This document shows positions 1 to 5,891 of a DNA stretch of 7,581 bases, in pieces (position 1 is the first letter of the stretch; the number at the start of each line of letters is the position of its first letter). The position numbers were made by a program, and so were the translations under genes. Under the pieces are notes generated by a model. It saw only the letters and a list, made by a program, of their open reading frames with translations, was not told where the DNA came from and did no database searches. The stretch comes from Flavobacteriales bacterium UBA5939 (GTDB lineage Bacteria; Bacteroidota; Bacteroidia; Flavobacteriales; Schleiferiaceae), in NCBI GenBank assembly GCA_002430755.1, contig DJCX01000078.1:1-7581 (forward strand). Reading direction: 5' to 3'.

Positions 1-255
1 ATACCCACAGATGCTGCCGGTGATGAGCGGGGCGTTAGGATGTAGGGTAGCTTCCTCAAAGAATTCTTTAAGCGTGGCTTTGCGATCTATCATCTCATTG
101 AGTTGGGCTTCATTAAAGCCGGTAAGCCAATGGAGCACTTCGTGTAGTTCTTCTAGACTGCGTCCTTTTTTCTGGACTTTGGTAACGTAGTGAGGATATA
201 TTCCCGCAAAGGTCAATGCCGCGACGCGTGCATCGTGTTCAGGAGTGGTGGCCAT
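1..255 (-). CDS. DUF2200 family protein, 5' part (truncated by window edge)
   Basis: The minus strand is open from an ATG at 253-255 to the window edge, giving the first 85 residues with no stop. The N-terminus begins MATTPEHDARVAALTF, followed by IYPHYVTKV (residues 19-27), a KKGR turn (29-32), LHWLTGF (41-47) and PNAPLITGSICGY at the edge. I recognise this as the DUF2200 pattern: small cytosolic proteins of roughly 110-120 residues whose function is unknown. About a quarter to a third of the gene should therefore lie beyond position 1. There is no signal peptide or membrane segment. The start is fixed by the family-typical N-terminus; no good Shine-Dalgarno is visible, as is common in Bacteroidota. 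It lies 54 nt downstream of the membrane-protein gene, so cotranscription is possible but not shown. The family call is from memory of the motif, not from a search. Confidence 0.85.
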   Translation of the reverse strand, partial: MATTPEHDARVAALTFAGIYPHYVTKVQKKGRSLEELHEVLHWLTGFNEAQLNEMIDRKATLKEFFEEATLHPNAPLITGSICGY

Positions 256-309
256 GGCGTTTTAGAGTTTTACCTCGAAAAGATACGGTTTTACCCCAAT
301 GCAAAAAGT

Positions 310-681
310 TTATCCCAAAAGATTCTGCCAAGGAAAAATAAAAGGCAGTGAAGCAATCCAGAAAAGGAACGATACGGCCATAGCTTTCGGGAACGGTTTC
401 TTTTCTCGAAGAGCGGGAAGGGCCACAGCGAAAAGCCACGAGCCTTTGTACAGGAGCTGGAAGGCTAGAAGAACGATGAGCTGGGTAGGAAAGAACAATC
501 CCAGGGCCGATAAGCTCAATACGGCGAACCATATTCCTCCAACGGTTTTGATTGCTTCTGTTTGCACGAGGGAATTTGAGAAAACGGAGATGGCCGCTCG
601 TTTTGGTGTCGCGAGGCAGCTGATGCTTATCCATCCTGCGAGCAGGATATTGGTGATATAAATGAAATATAATCCTTCCAT
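310..681 (-). CDS. Small four-helix integral membrane protein, function unknown
   Basis: This 123-residue protein is mostly hydrophobic. I see four likely transmembrane segments at about residues 4-22, 46-64, 67-90 and 99-117. They are linked by a short charged loop (PKRAA, 26-30) and a basic loop before helix 4 (LREKKPFPK, 91-99). There is no cleavable signal peptide, catalytic motif or metal-binding cysteine pair. The arrangement (IYITNILLAGWIS near the start, GLFFPTQ between helices 2 and 3, LPFIFPW at the end) resembles uncharacterised membrane proteins I recall in Bacteroidota, but I cannot attach a function. It starts 10 nt after the stop of the FAD-dependent oxidoreductase, so the two are probably cotranscribed and the protein may serve the same membrane process; that link is inference. 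The ATG at 679-681 is a good start because it directly precedes the first helix. Confidence 0.75.
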   Translation of the reverse strand: MEGLYFIYITNILLAGWISISCLATPKRAAISVFSNSLVQTEAIKTVGGIWFAVLSLSALGLFFPTQLIVLLAFQLLYKGSWLFAVALPALREKKPFPKAMAVSFLFWIASLPFIFPWQNLLG

Positions 682-691
682 AGCGGTGGGT

Positions 692-1927
692 TTAAATGAG
701 TATTCCAGTTTTCTTTTCGAGCAATCCTTGCGCGGCTAATCGGCCGCTTTCCATCGCAGCATTCAATGAGCCATTGTACAGCACATCTCCGGCAAGAAAT
801 ACATTTTCCATGAGCACACTTTCACTCGGTTCTGCGGTCATTTTCAGATTACTCAGATCGGGAAGTGCTTGCTCAATATGGAAGTTGCCGATGTGGGTTA
901 TAGAGCCTACACTACAGTATTCGCGTATCTCATCTTCAACCTTCGCAGTAATTTCTTTTTCGCTCTTACTGTTGAACTCTAAGACTGTCGCTGATAGTAT
1001 CTGTCGACCTTTAGCATCGGTATAGCCGTAGAGATTATTGACGAGTTTTTCGGGGTCGGCAACTAATCCAATCGTTTTTTCAGGTACGTTGGAGTTGCCA
1101 ATTTCAAAATACAGGCACATGCAAGATTTCCAATCTGCTCCTTGTCCCGACATATTAGAAATCAGAGAAGAAGCGTCCGCAGTGACAATCACGCCACTAT
1201 GGTCCATTTCTTCCCCAGATTTTAATACGATTTTATCGCTAGTAACAGTACTTACCTCAGTCCCAAAACGGAATTCCGTGGTATTTAGTTTGTTCTTAAG
1301 TTGCTCGCTTATGGCGCCAATTCCCGCTGAAGGGATGGTTGCATAACCTTCACCGAACATCTTGTAAACAAATTCAAACATGCGGCTTGAAGTTCGCAGC
1401 TCCGGTTCTAGGAAGATGCCCGCGAAAAAGGGTTTGTAGAATCGGTCAATGATTACCTCCGAAAACCCGAATTTCCGGAGATATTCTAAGGTGGTCATCT
1501 CTTCGCTAGCAAAGATTTCATCGATAGATTTGCGCTTCATTCTTGCATTGAGACGGAGCACTTTTATTTTATCCCCGAAGCTGCCAATCTTCGCAGTGAC
1601 GGTTGGGATGAGCATTTTAAAATCTCTTAATGGATCCCCAATCACGTAACGTCTTCCACCGACATAAATCTGAGCCCCTGATGCCAAGCGTCGAAGATTA
1701 AGCGCATCATAGTCCAGGTATTTTTTAGCCATTGGGTAGCCGTCGAGCAATACTTGAAAACCGATATCCAGGTGGTGATCGCCCACAGATACGGTGCGTA
1801 CACGTCCACCTACACCATTAGATTTTTCTAAAACAATAGGAGAATAGCCCGCCTTTTCTAGTTCAAAGGCAGCAATGAGACCGCTAATACCGGCGCCAAC
1901 AATGTATATGGTTTCTTTCGATTCCAT
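692..1927 (-). CDS. FAD-dependent oxidoreductase, amine oxidase / phytoene desaturase superfamily
   Basis: The 411-residue protein opens with a Rossmann dinucleotide-binding site: GAGISG at 11-16, with acidic E34 placed to hold the FAD ribose. Next come the superfamily signature GVGGRVRT (38-45) and a conserved LDIGFQVL patch (53-60). The C-terminus has the second FAD-contact motif, VFLAGD (376-381), then GSLNAAMESGR (386-396). This is the layout of the flavin amine oxidase, protoporphyrinogen oxidase and carotenoid desaturase group, whose members oxidise amines, porphyrinogens or polyene chains. The length is near the short end of the range. The substrate cannot be read from sequence; I would not call it hemG/hemY or crtI. 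No signal peptide, so it is cytosolic or membrane-peripheral. An 83-nt gap separates it from the deacetylase upstream, enough for its own promoter, though I find no good match. The gene for a four-helix membrane protein follows after 10 nt. Confidence 0.88.
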   Translation of the reverse strand: MESKETIYIVGAGISGLIAAFELEKAGYSPIVLEKSNGVGGRVRTVSVGDHHLDIGFQVLLDGYPMAKKYLDYDALNLRRLASGAQIYVGGRRYVIGDPLRDFKMLIPTVTAKIGSFGDKIKVLRLNARMKRKSIDEIFASEEMTTLEYLRKFGFSEVIIDRFYKPFFAGIFLEPELRTSSRMFEFVYKMFGEGYATIPSAGIGAISEQLKNKLNTTEFRFGTEVSTVTSDKIVLKSGEEMDHSGVIVTADASSLISNMSGQGADWKSCMCLYFEIGNSNVPEKTIGLVADPEKLVNNLYGYTDAKGRQILSATVLEFNSKSEKEITAKVEDEIREYCSVGSITHIGNFHIEQALPDLSNLKMTAEPSESVLMENVFLAGDVLYNGSLNAAMESGRLAAQGLLEKKTGILI

Positions 1928-2010
1928 GGCAGTTTCTCTTAAGGGTGTAAAGAGTAAACCGCTAGAATTCGAATAAGTTTATCGCCAAGAAAGTAAGTCG
2001 CTTTTTTTTG

Positions 2011-2898
2011 CTAAAACTCTCTAGTTTGACCAGGTTTCAGCATCATTATTTGATTACCATGCTTTAACCAAATAGAAATCCTTGAACTAGGGTTTCTAAC
2101 TTCGTTTGTCTTCCATTCTAAATCACGAATTGCGAGAATATATTCAGTGAATTCGAGATGTCCCACAGACCAAATATCTTCGGCCTTGCCCATAGTCTCG
2201 CAAAACTTGATCATGTTATTCCATCGAGTAGAGTCACCAAATTCCCAAGAATGTCCCCACACATAGAGAAGTTTTAAATCATCACTTTTGAGATTTATGT
2301 ACTTTTCTGCATGTTCGAGCACTCTACTATCATGAGTTGTGGGTGGCCAAAACAAGAATTGGTCTGAATCTGGGATGCTATAAGTATGGGTGTCGTCAAT
2401 AGTACGGCCGTTAACAAAACCCAATTCTCTTGCGAGTTCACCAATAATTGTATCTGTTTTTCCGAAAGGATAAGCCATGCTTTTCACCTCAATATTTTTG
2501 TCTTGAAAATAGCTTATATCCTCGGCGAGCTCTTTGCGAACCTCGTCGATAGAGACGGTGGTAAAGTCTTTGTGGTATTGACCGTGAGCAGCTATTTCGT
2601 GGTTCTTGTAAATTACATCTAGAGAATCTGTTGGGACATAACGTTGGTATACAGTATCTCCATTAGCCAAAGGCCAACCCTTTACAGTTCCTATATACCC
2701 AGAATTTAGATTAAACGTGCCAATTAGTTTGTGTTCGTCGAAAAGCGAGGCAAGTTCCACATCTTGAATAGTTCCATCGTCGTAACTTAAGATTAGTGCT
2801 TTTTGAAAGCCTCCCGGGTAGGTTATAATTGGTGAAGTCTTATTCTGTGGCATGCAAGAAGCCAACAAATAAAGAATGAGTATCGGTTTGAATTTCAT
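2011..2898 (-). CDS. Polysaccharide deacetylase (NodB-like) lipoprotein
   Basis: The 295-residue product begins with a short lipoprotein signal, MKFKPILILYLLASC, whose lipobox LASC predicts lipidation at C15 and anchoring to an envelope membrane. The NodB-type metal-dependent deacetylase motifs follow in order. SYDDG (38-42) supplies the catalytic/metal aspartates D40/D41. HGQYH (105-109) supplies the metal histidines H105 and H109. AYPFG (142-146) and WGHSWE (214-219, candidate late histidine H216) complete the set. These enzymes remove N- or O-acetyl groups from glycans; the substrate is unknown. The start codon overlaps the kdsD stop as TAATG, so the two are translationally coupled. Tail residues beyond about 255 match nothing I know. 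Composition is odd: five 60-nt lines hand-counted gave 108/300 GC (36%), against about 50% in kdsA/kdsD, suggesting later acquisition. The family is firm; the role in LPS or capsule modification is inference. Confidence 0.88.
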   Translation of the reverse strand: MKFKPILILYLLASCMPQNKTSPIITYPGGFQKALILSYDDGTIQDVELASLFDEHKLIGTFNLNSGYIGTVKGWPLANGDTVYQRYVPTDSLDVIYKNHEIAAHGQYHKDFTTVSIDEVRKELAEDISYFQDKNIEVKSMAYPFGKTDTIIGELARELGFVNGRTIDDTHTYSIPDSDQFLFWPPTTHDSRVLEHAEKYINLKSDDLKLLYVWGHSWEFGDSTRWNNMIKFCETMGKAEDIWSVGHLEFTEYILAIRDLEWKTNEVRNPSSRISIWLKHGNQIMMLKPGQTREF

Positions 2899-3833
2899 TA
2901 GGGATTGTGGATATCGTAGAATTGAACCACACCTTTTAGTTCATTCGGTGAGCCTACTAAAACAGAAACAATCTTTTTTTCACGGAACAATTGATCCATC
3001 TCGTGAAGCCCTGTTTGAGGTTCAATGAATATTGGTTTTTTTGAGCCCATTTGCTCGGCCACAAGATTGCCGGAATCTTGAGCGTTTTCTATTGCTCGGC
3101 GAATATCTCCATCGGTAATTATGCCCAACACGTTATTTCTGTTCCCAATGCAAGCAAGCCCTAAACGACCTTCAGAAATTTTCAAGAGTACTTCCTGCAA
3201 TGAATCTGCGGGTTTAACGAATGGAACCTCAGTAATCATGAGGTCTTTAGCCTTCGTCAGTAAACTCTTGCCTAAGGTTCCCCCTGGGTGCAAGGCAGCG
3301 AACTCTTCTTCGGAGAAACCCGACAGCTCCATAACTGTAGCACAGATGGCATCGCCAATCACTAGGGCAGCGGTGGTGCTTGTTGTAGGTGCTAAATTCA
3401 ACGGGCAAATCTCCTTATCCACCTTACACTCAAGGTGCACCTTAGAGTAGCTTGCCAAAGTGCTGTTGTGGTCGTTGGACATTCCAATGACGCTCTTTGA
3501 TCTGCTGTATTTTAACAGGTTGATGAGCTCAGCCGTTTCCCCTGAATTTGAAAATGCGAACAGTACATCATCCACTTCTATCATCCCAAGGTCACCGTGA
3601 TAGGCCTCGCCAGGATGAACAAAGAAAGAAGGCACACCTGTTGAGGAAAAGGTAGCCGCAAGCTTTCGTGCAATGATGCCGCTCTTGCCCATTCCGGTAA
3701 AGATGAGCTTACCATTACATGCCATGATTATTTTTACTGCAGACTCGTAGTCATTCGTATCGTGCTGTGCTAAATCTAGGATAGATTTTGCCTGTGCTTC
3801 AATGGACGCTATGGTTCTGTTGTTGATGCTCAT
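2898..3833 (-). CDS. kdsD: Arabinose-5-phosphate isomerase (KpsF/GutQ family)
   Basis: The enzyme interconverts D-ribulose 5-phosphate and D-arabinose 5-phosphate, the first committed step towards Kdo of lipopolysaccharide. The 311-residue protein has an N-terminal SIS sugar-isomerase domain and a C-terminal pair of CBS domains (about 194-250 and 258-310). Visible signatures are GMGKSG (47-52), HPGEAYHGDLG (73-83), SNSGET (95-100), LAPTTST (147-153) and HPGGTLGK (182-189). Aligned by eye to the Escherichia coli enzyme, the residues matching its K59, E111, E152 and H193 are all present here as K50, E102, E141 and H182. The first CBS domain carries the usual TDGDIRR (240-246). Length is close to the 328 residues of E. 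coli KdsD. The start is 4 nt after the kdsA stop, and the gene ends in an overlap with the deacetylase start, so it sits in one operon with the next pathway enzyme. That context favours the Kdo role over a sugar-alcohol (GutQ) or capsule (KpsF) role. Confidence 0.95.
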   Translation of the reverse strand: MSINNRTIASIEAQAKSILDLAQHDTNDYESAVKIIMACNGKLIFTGMGKSGIIARKLAATFSSTGVPSFFVHPGEAYHGDLGMIEVDDVLFAFSNSGETAELINLLKYSRSKSVIGMSNDHNSTLASYSKVHLECKVDKEICPLNLAPTTSTTAALVIGDAICATVMELSGFSEEEFAALHPGGTLGKSLLTKAKDLMITEVPFVKPADSLQEVLLKISEGRLGLACIGNRNNVLGIITDGDIRRAIENAQDSGNLVAEQMGSKKPIFIEPQTGLHEMDQLFREKKIVSVLVGSPNELKGVVQFYDIHNP

Positions 3834-3837
3834 GGCT

Positions 3838-4584
3838 CTAAATCAATTCCTTTACTAAGGCTTCTAGATCGCTTAATGCCAGCATATTTGGGCCGTCTGA
3901 AAGGCCTTCGTCAGGGCGTGGGTGCGTTTCCAAGAAAAACACATTAGCGCCCCACAGTTTCGCGGTCTTGGCAAAATAAGGCACATAGGCGCGGTTTCCC
4001 CCAGTGGTTCCATCGTTACTGCTAGTCTCCTGCGCACTGTGAGTACAGTCCATGACAACATGATCAGTAAGTGTCCCTAACTTTTGGAGGTTGCGGAAGT
4101 CTACCACAAGCTCACTCGGTCCGAAAAGCGTACCGCGTTCAGTTAACCAAACCTGGTCATTACCGGTAGATTTTACCTTATCAACTGCGAATTTCATTTT
4201 CTCTGCATTGAGAAACTGTGCTTTCTTGATATTGACAATCTTGCCCGTCTTTCCGGCTTCAAGAAGCATATCGGTTTGACGGCAAAGGAACGCGGGAATC
4301 TGAATGATATCGACGCGGTGTCCGTAGCTGGCAATCTGTTCAGGGGTATGAAAGTCGGTAGTGATAGGCAGTCCAAATTCATCTCGAATGGTTTCCAGCA
4401 TGGCAATACCTTCTTCGATACCCGGTCCACGAAAACTGCTTAAAGACGTACGATTGGCTTTATCAAAGCTGGCTTTAAAGTAGATTTCTACATCCAGTTC
4501 TTTTTTTATATGGGCCAATTCCGCTGCGACTTCGCGCAGCAAATCCATACTTTCAATAACACAGGGTCCAGCAATGATTTTCAT
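3838..4584 (-). CDS. kdsA: 3-deoxy-8-phosphooctulonate (Kdo-8-phosphate) synthase
   Basis: The enzyme condenses arabinose 5-phosphate with phosphoenolpyruvate to Kdo 8-phosphate in the cytosol. The 248-residue TIM-barrel protein shows GPCVIES (6-12), KASFDKANRTS (37-47), FRGPG (51-55), IQIPAFLCRQTD (95-106), NIKKAQF (118-124) and HPRPDEGLSDGPN (221-233). It has cysteine (C8) where the metal-independent E. coli enzyme has asparagine. The other ligands of the metal-dependent Aquifex type are also present: H182, E219 and D230, each exactly three below Aquifex C11, H185, E222 and D233. I infer a divalent-metal-dependent KdsA. I chose the ATG at 4582-4584 because family members begin just before the first strand (IAGPC). 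An in-frame TTG at 4617 would only add 11 unconserved residues. A promoter-like TACTTTTG box lies 56 nt upstream. kdsD follows after 4 nt. The protein is somewhat shorter than the roughly 270-280 residues usual for the family, losing length at the C-terminus. Confidence 0.96.
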   Translation of the reverse strand: MKIIAGPCVIESMDLLREVAAELAHIKKELDVEIYFKASFDKANRTSLSSFRGPGIEEGIAMLETIRDEFGLPITTDFHTPEQIASYGHRVDIIQIPAFLCRQTDMLLEAGKTGKIVNIKKAQFLNAEKMKFAVDKVKSTGNDQVWLTERGTLFGPSELVVDFRNLQKLGTLTDHVVMDCTHSAQETSSNDGTTGGNRAYVPYFAKTAKLWGANVFFLETHPRPDEGLSDGPNMLALSDLEALVKELI

Positions 4585-4621
4585 GTTGTGCTCTCGTGGG
4601 TTTCGCCTAGAATACAACGTC

Positions 4622-4637
4622 CGTATTCTTTAATACG
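4622..4637 (-). other. Small inverted repeat at the predicted 5' end of the kdsA transcript
   Basis: CGTATT and AATACG form a perfect 6-bp stem with a 4-nt loop. It lies just downstream of the TACTTTTG box, so it would form at or very near the 5' end of the mRNA. No T-run follows on the minus strand, so it is not a typical intrinsic terminator for the upstream operon. It could be a 5'-stabilising hairpin, an operator or chance; the stem is short and AT-rich. Confidence 0.3.
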
Positions 4638-4640
4638 TAT

Positions 4641-4648
4641 CAAAAGTA
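4641..4648 (-). promoter_or_regulatory. Putative -7 promoter box upstream of kdsA
   Basis: The minus strand reads TACTTTTG, exactly TAnnTTTG. It lies in the 86-nt gap between the DUF2147-like gene and kdsA, 56 nt before the kdsA ATG, which would start transcription near 4634-4637. This would let the Kdo operon be expressed independently of the cotH operon. No strong -33 element is seen; the assignment is therefore moderate. Confidence 0.5.
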
Positions 4649-4670
4649 GGGAATCGGCAGGGAAGTCAGG

Positions 4671-5027
4671 CTAGCCTCTAGGCCACTGCACTTCCTTTTC
4701 AAAGAATCCGACGGAAATTACCAGGTAGAGAATGTCGTTCTCCTCATGCATGGACACATCGTACCAGCTTCTTCTTTTGAAGACGAAGAGTTCACCTTCC
4801 CAATGGTCGCCCTTGTTCTCTAAGTTTCTCAGATTGATTTTCCCGACAACTTCTGGCTGATCGGAGGAGATGATTTTTCCAAAAAGGTCGCCACTGTCCT
4901 CGTAGATTTCTACGATAGAGTTCTCCTTGCCTGTATTCCAAGTGCCTGTAATGGATGTTTGAGCATTCGTCCAGATGGAACAAAAGAGAATACACAACAG
5001 TAAAAAGAGCTTTTTACTGCCAATCAT
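4671..5027 (-). CDS. Small secreted DUF2147-like protein
   Basis: From the ATG at 5025-5027 the product is 118 residues, with a signal peptide: lysines at 5-6, hydrophobic core about 7-19, probable cleavage after NAQ (21-23). The mature part starts ITGTW (26-30), then VEIYE (39-43), LFGKI (48-52), VGKINLRNL (61-69), HWEGEL (75-80) and ends QWPRG. That order (G-W start, VEIY, GKI, WxR end) is the DUF2147 pattern of secreted beta-rich proteins of unknown function. The usual CxxC-containing insertion between the GKI strand and the middle of the domain is absent, so this is a short or divergent member. The gene overlaps the end of the upstream lipoprotein gene by 14 nt in another frame, implying coupled translation. 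A GTG at 5043-5045 could extend it by six residues, but these would only precede the signal peptide. Its place after cotH and the lipoprotein suggests a shared envelope job, which is inference. Confidence 0.8.
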   Translation of the reverse strand: MIGSKKLFLLLCILFCSIWTNAQTSITGTWNTGKENSIVEIYEDSGDLFGKIISSDQPEVVGKINLRNLENKGDHWEGELFVFKRRSWYDVSMHEENDILYLVISVGFFEKEVQWPRG

Positions 5028-5880
5028 AGCTTGGCTGTAAACCACGAAGACCCATATCTACAACATTTTCATCGGCCCCTTGATCCACGTCCCAATTGCC
5101 ATTTCCGTTTTTATCGACCCACTCAAAGCTTTTGTTGGTTGATAGAGACATGGTGATGGTTAAATCCTCAGTTTCATCACCGTTGATTACTAATGGTGTA
5201 TTGAAATTACCGGTGACCACACAAGATCCTGCCGGAATAGGAGAGGTCGTAGCAAGCGGATTTGGAACTGTTGTACCGCCCTCGGGTGTTTGGCCGGTTT
5301 GTAGTCCTCCGATGCTCTTGAAGGCCCAGAATCCTTGTTTTTTATTTTCGTTTACCTCTACGGTTTCACCGCCTATTTCAAAATCTTTGATGTATTGGTT
5401 GAAGCCCACAAAACTTGCCAAGGACGCTGTGTAGGGCTCATTATTGTAGTGAAAAACAACATCGTAATTCTGGTAGGACAAGGAGAGTCTAACCCATTCA
5501 TAGGTGCCCGCATTTAGCCTTGAAAGTGGAATCTCAAGCCATAGCTCACCGGGTGCAGCAATCTCTGCACGGCGAAAGTCAATGGCGTTATCCCCTCCCT
5601 TAGTGGTTTCAGGAGCATGGTATAGAATTTCACCTTCCCCCAGTTGAGTATAAGGCGTCGGTGCCAACTCGAGGTAATGTGCACTGATGCTGTTAAACAT
5701 CGGGTTTTGACCGGCATTACCAAAGGGAAGAGCAGCGGGTAAACCGTTGTTGCCCAGTCTATCTTGAGTGTCGTCGACCACAAGTTTTACCATAAGCTTA
5801 GGATTTCTATTGCTTCTACAAGATGATAGCCCAGCTGTAATGGCAATGAGCATTAATAGGGTGTTCCAATTCAGTTTCAT
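5014..5880 (-). CDS. Uncharacterised envelope lipoprotein with C-terminal calcium-loop-like motif
   Basis: The 288-residue protein starts with a lipoprotein signal (hydrophobic 7-18, lipobox LSSC, lipidated C21) followed by a charged RSNRN linker. I recognise no named domain. Visible features are DDTQDRLGN (36-44), an AHYLELAP stretch (67-74), EWVRLSLSYQNYDVVFHY (128-145, beta-strand-like), FVGFNQYI (157-164) and KKQGFWAF (180-187). A low-complexity Gly/Thr/Pro linker spans about 192-215. The C-terminus has DKNGNGNWDVDQ (256-267), an EF-hand/TSP3-like loop with possible Ca ligands D256, N258, N260, N262 and D264. It then ends VVDMGLRGL. Only one cysteine (C220) remains besides the lipidated one. 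It begins 11 nt after cotH and overlaps the DUF2147-like gene by 14 nt. A secreted CotH-type kinase next door makes it a possible substrate or partner, but nothing in the sequence proves this. I considered the MbnP family and did not find enough to call it. Confidence 0.8.
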   Translation of the reverse strand: MKLNWNTLLMLIAITAGLSSCRSNRNPKLMVKLVVDDTQDRLGNNGLPAALPFGNAGQNPMFNSISAHYLELAPTPYTQLGEGEILYHAPETTKGGDNAIDFRRAEIAAPGELWLEIPLSRLNAGTYEWVRLSLSYQNYDVVFHYNNEPYTASLASFVGFNQYIKDFEIGGETVEVNENKKQGFWAFKSIGGLQTGQTPEGGTTVPNPLATTSPIPAGSCVVTGNFNTPLVINGDETEDLTITMSLSTNKSFEWVDKNGNGNWDVDQGADENVVDMGLRGLQPSYDWQ

Positions 5881-5891
5881 AACAAGGGTCT

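Noticed and set aside
299..661. Plus-strand open frame of 120 codons
   Set aside because: It lies opposite the four-helix membrane protein, has a basic non-domain composition and no family pattern; the minus frame has clear transmembrane periodicity.
1928..2010. Promoter for the FAD-dependent oxidoreductase
   Set aside because: A TTG and a TA...TTT stretch occur at roughly suitable spacing, but no TAnnTTTG box is present, so I do not call it.
2000..2010. T-run after the deacetylase gene as a terminator
   Set aside because: The run of T is on the plus strand; on the transcribed minus strand it is an A-run, with no hairpin before it.
4585..4617. N-terminal extension of KdsA from a TTG codon
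   Set aside because: The ATG at 4584 is directly before the conserved IAGPC strand; the extra 11 residues (YSRRNPREHN and so on) match nothing in the family.
5028..5045. GTG start adding six residues to the DUF2147-like protein
   Set aside because: The ATG at 5027 already gives a well-formed signal peptide; the extension would increase the overlap with the lipoprotein gene.
5096..5434. Plus-strand open frame of 112 codons opposite the lipoprotein
   Set aside because: The opposite frame has a good lipoprotein signal and operon spacing; this one looks like antisense shadow.
5014..5880. Assigning the lipoprotein to the MbnP copper-partner family
   Set aside because: No characteristic histidine/tryptophan copper-binding pattern and no MbnH-type di-haem gene next to it.
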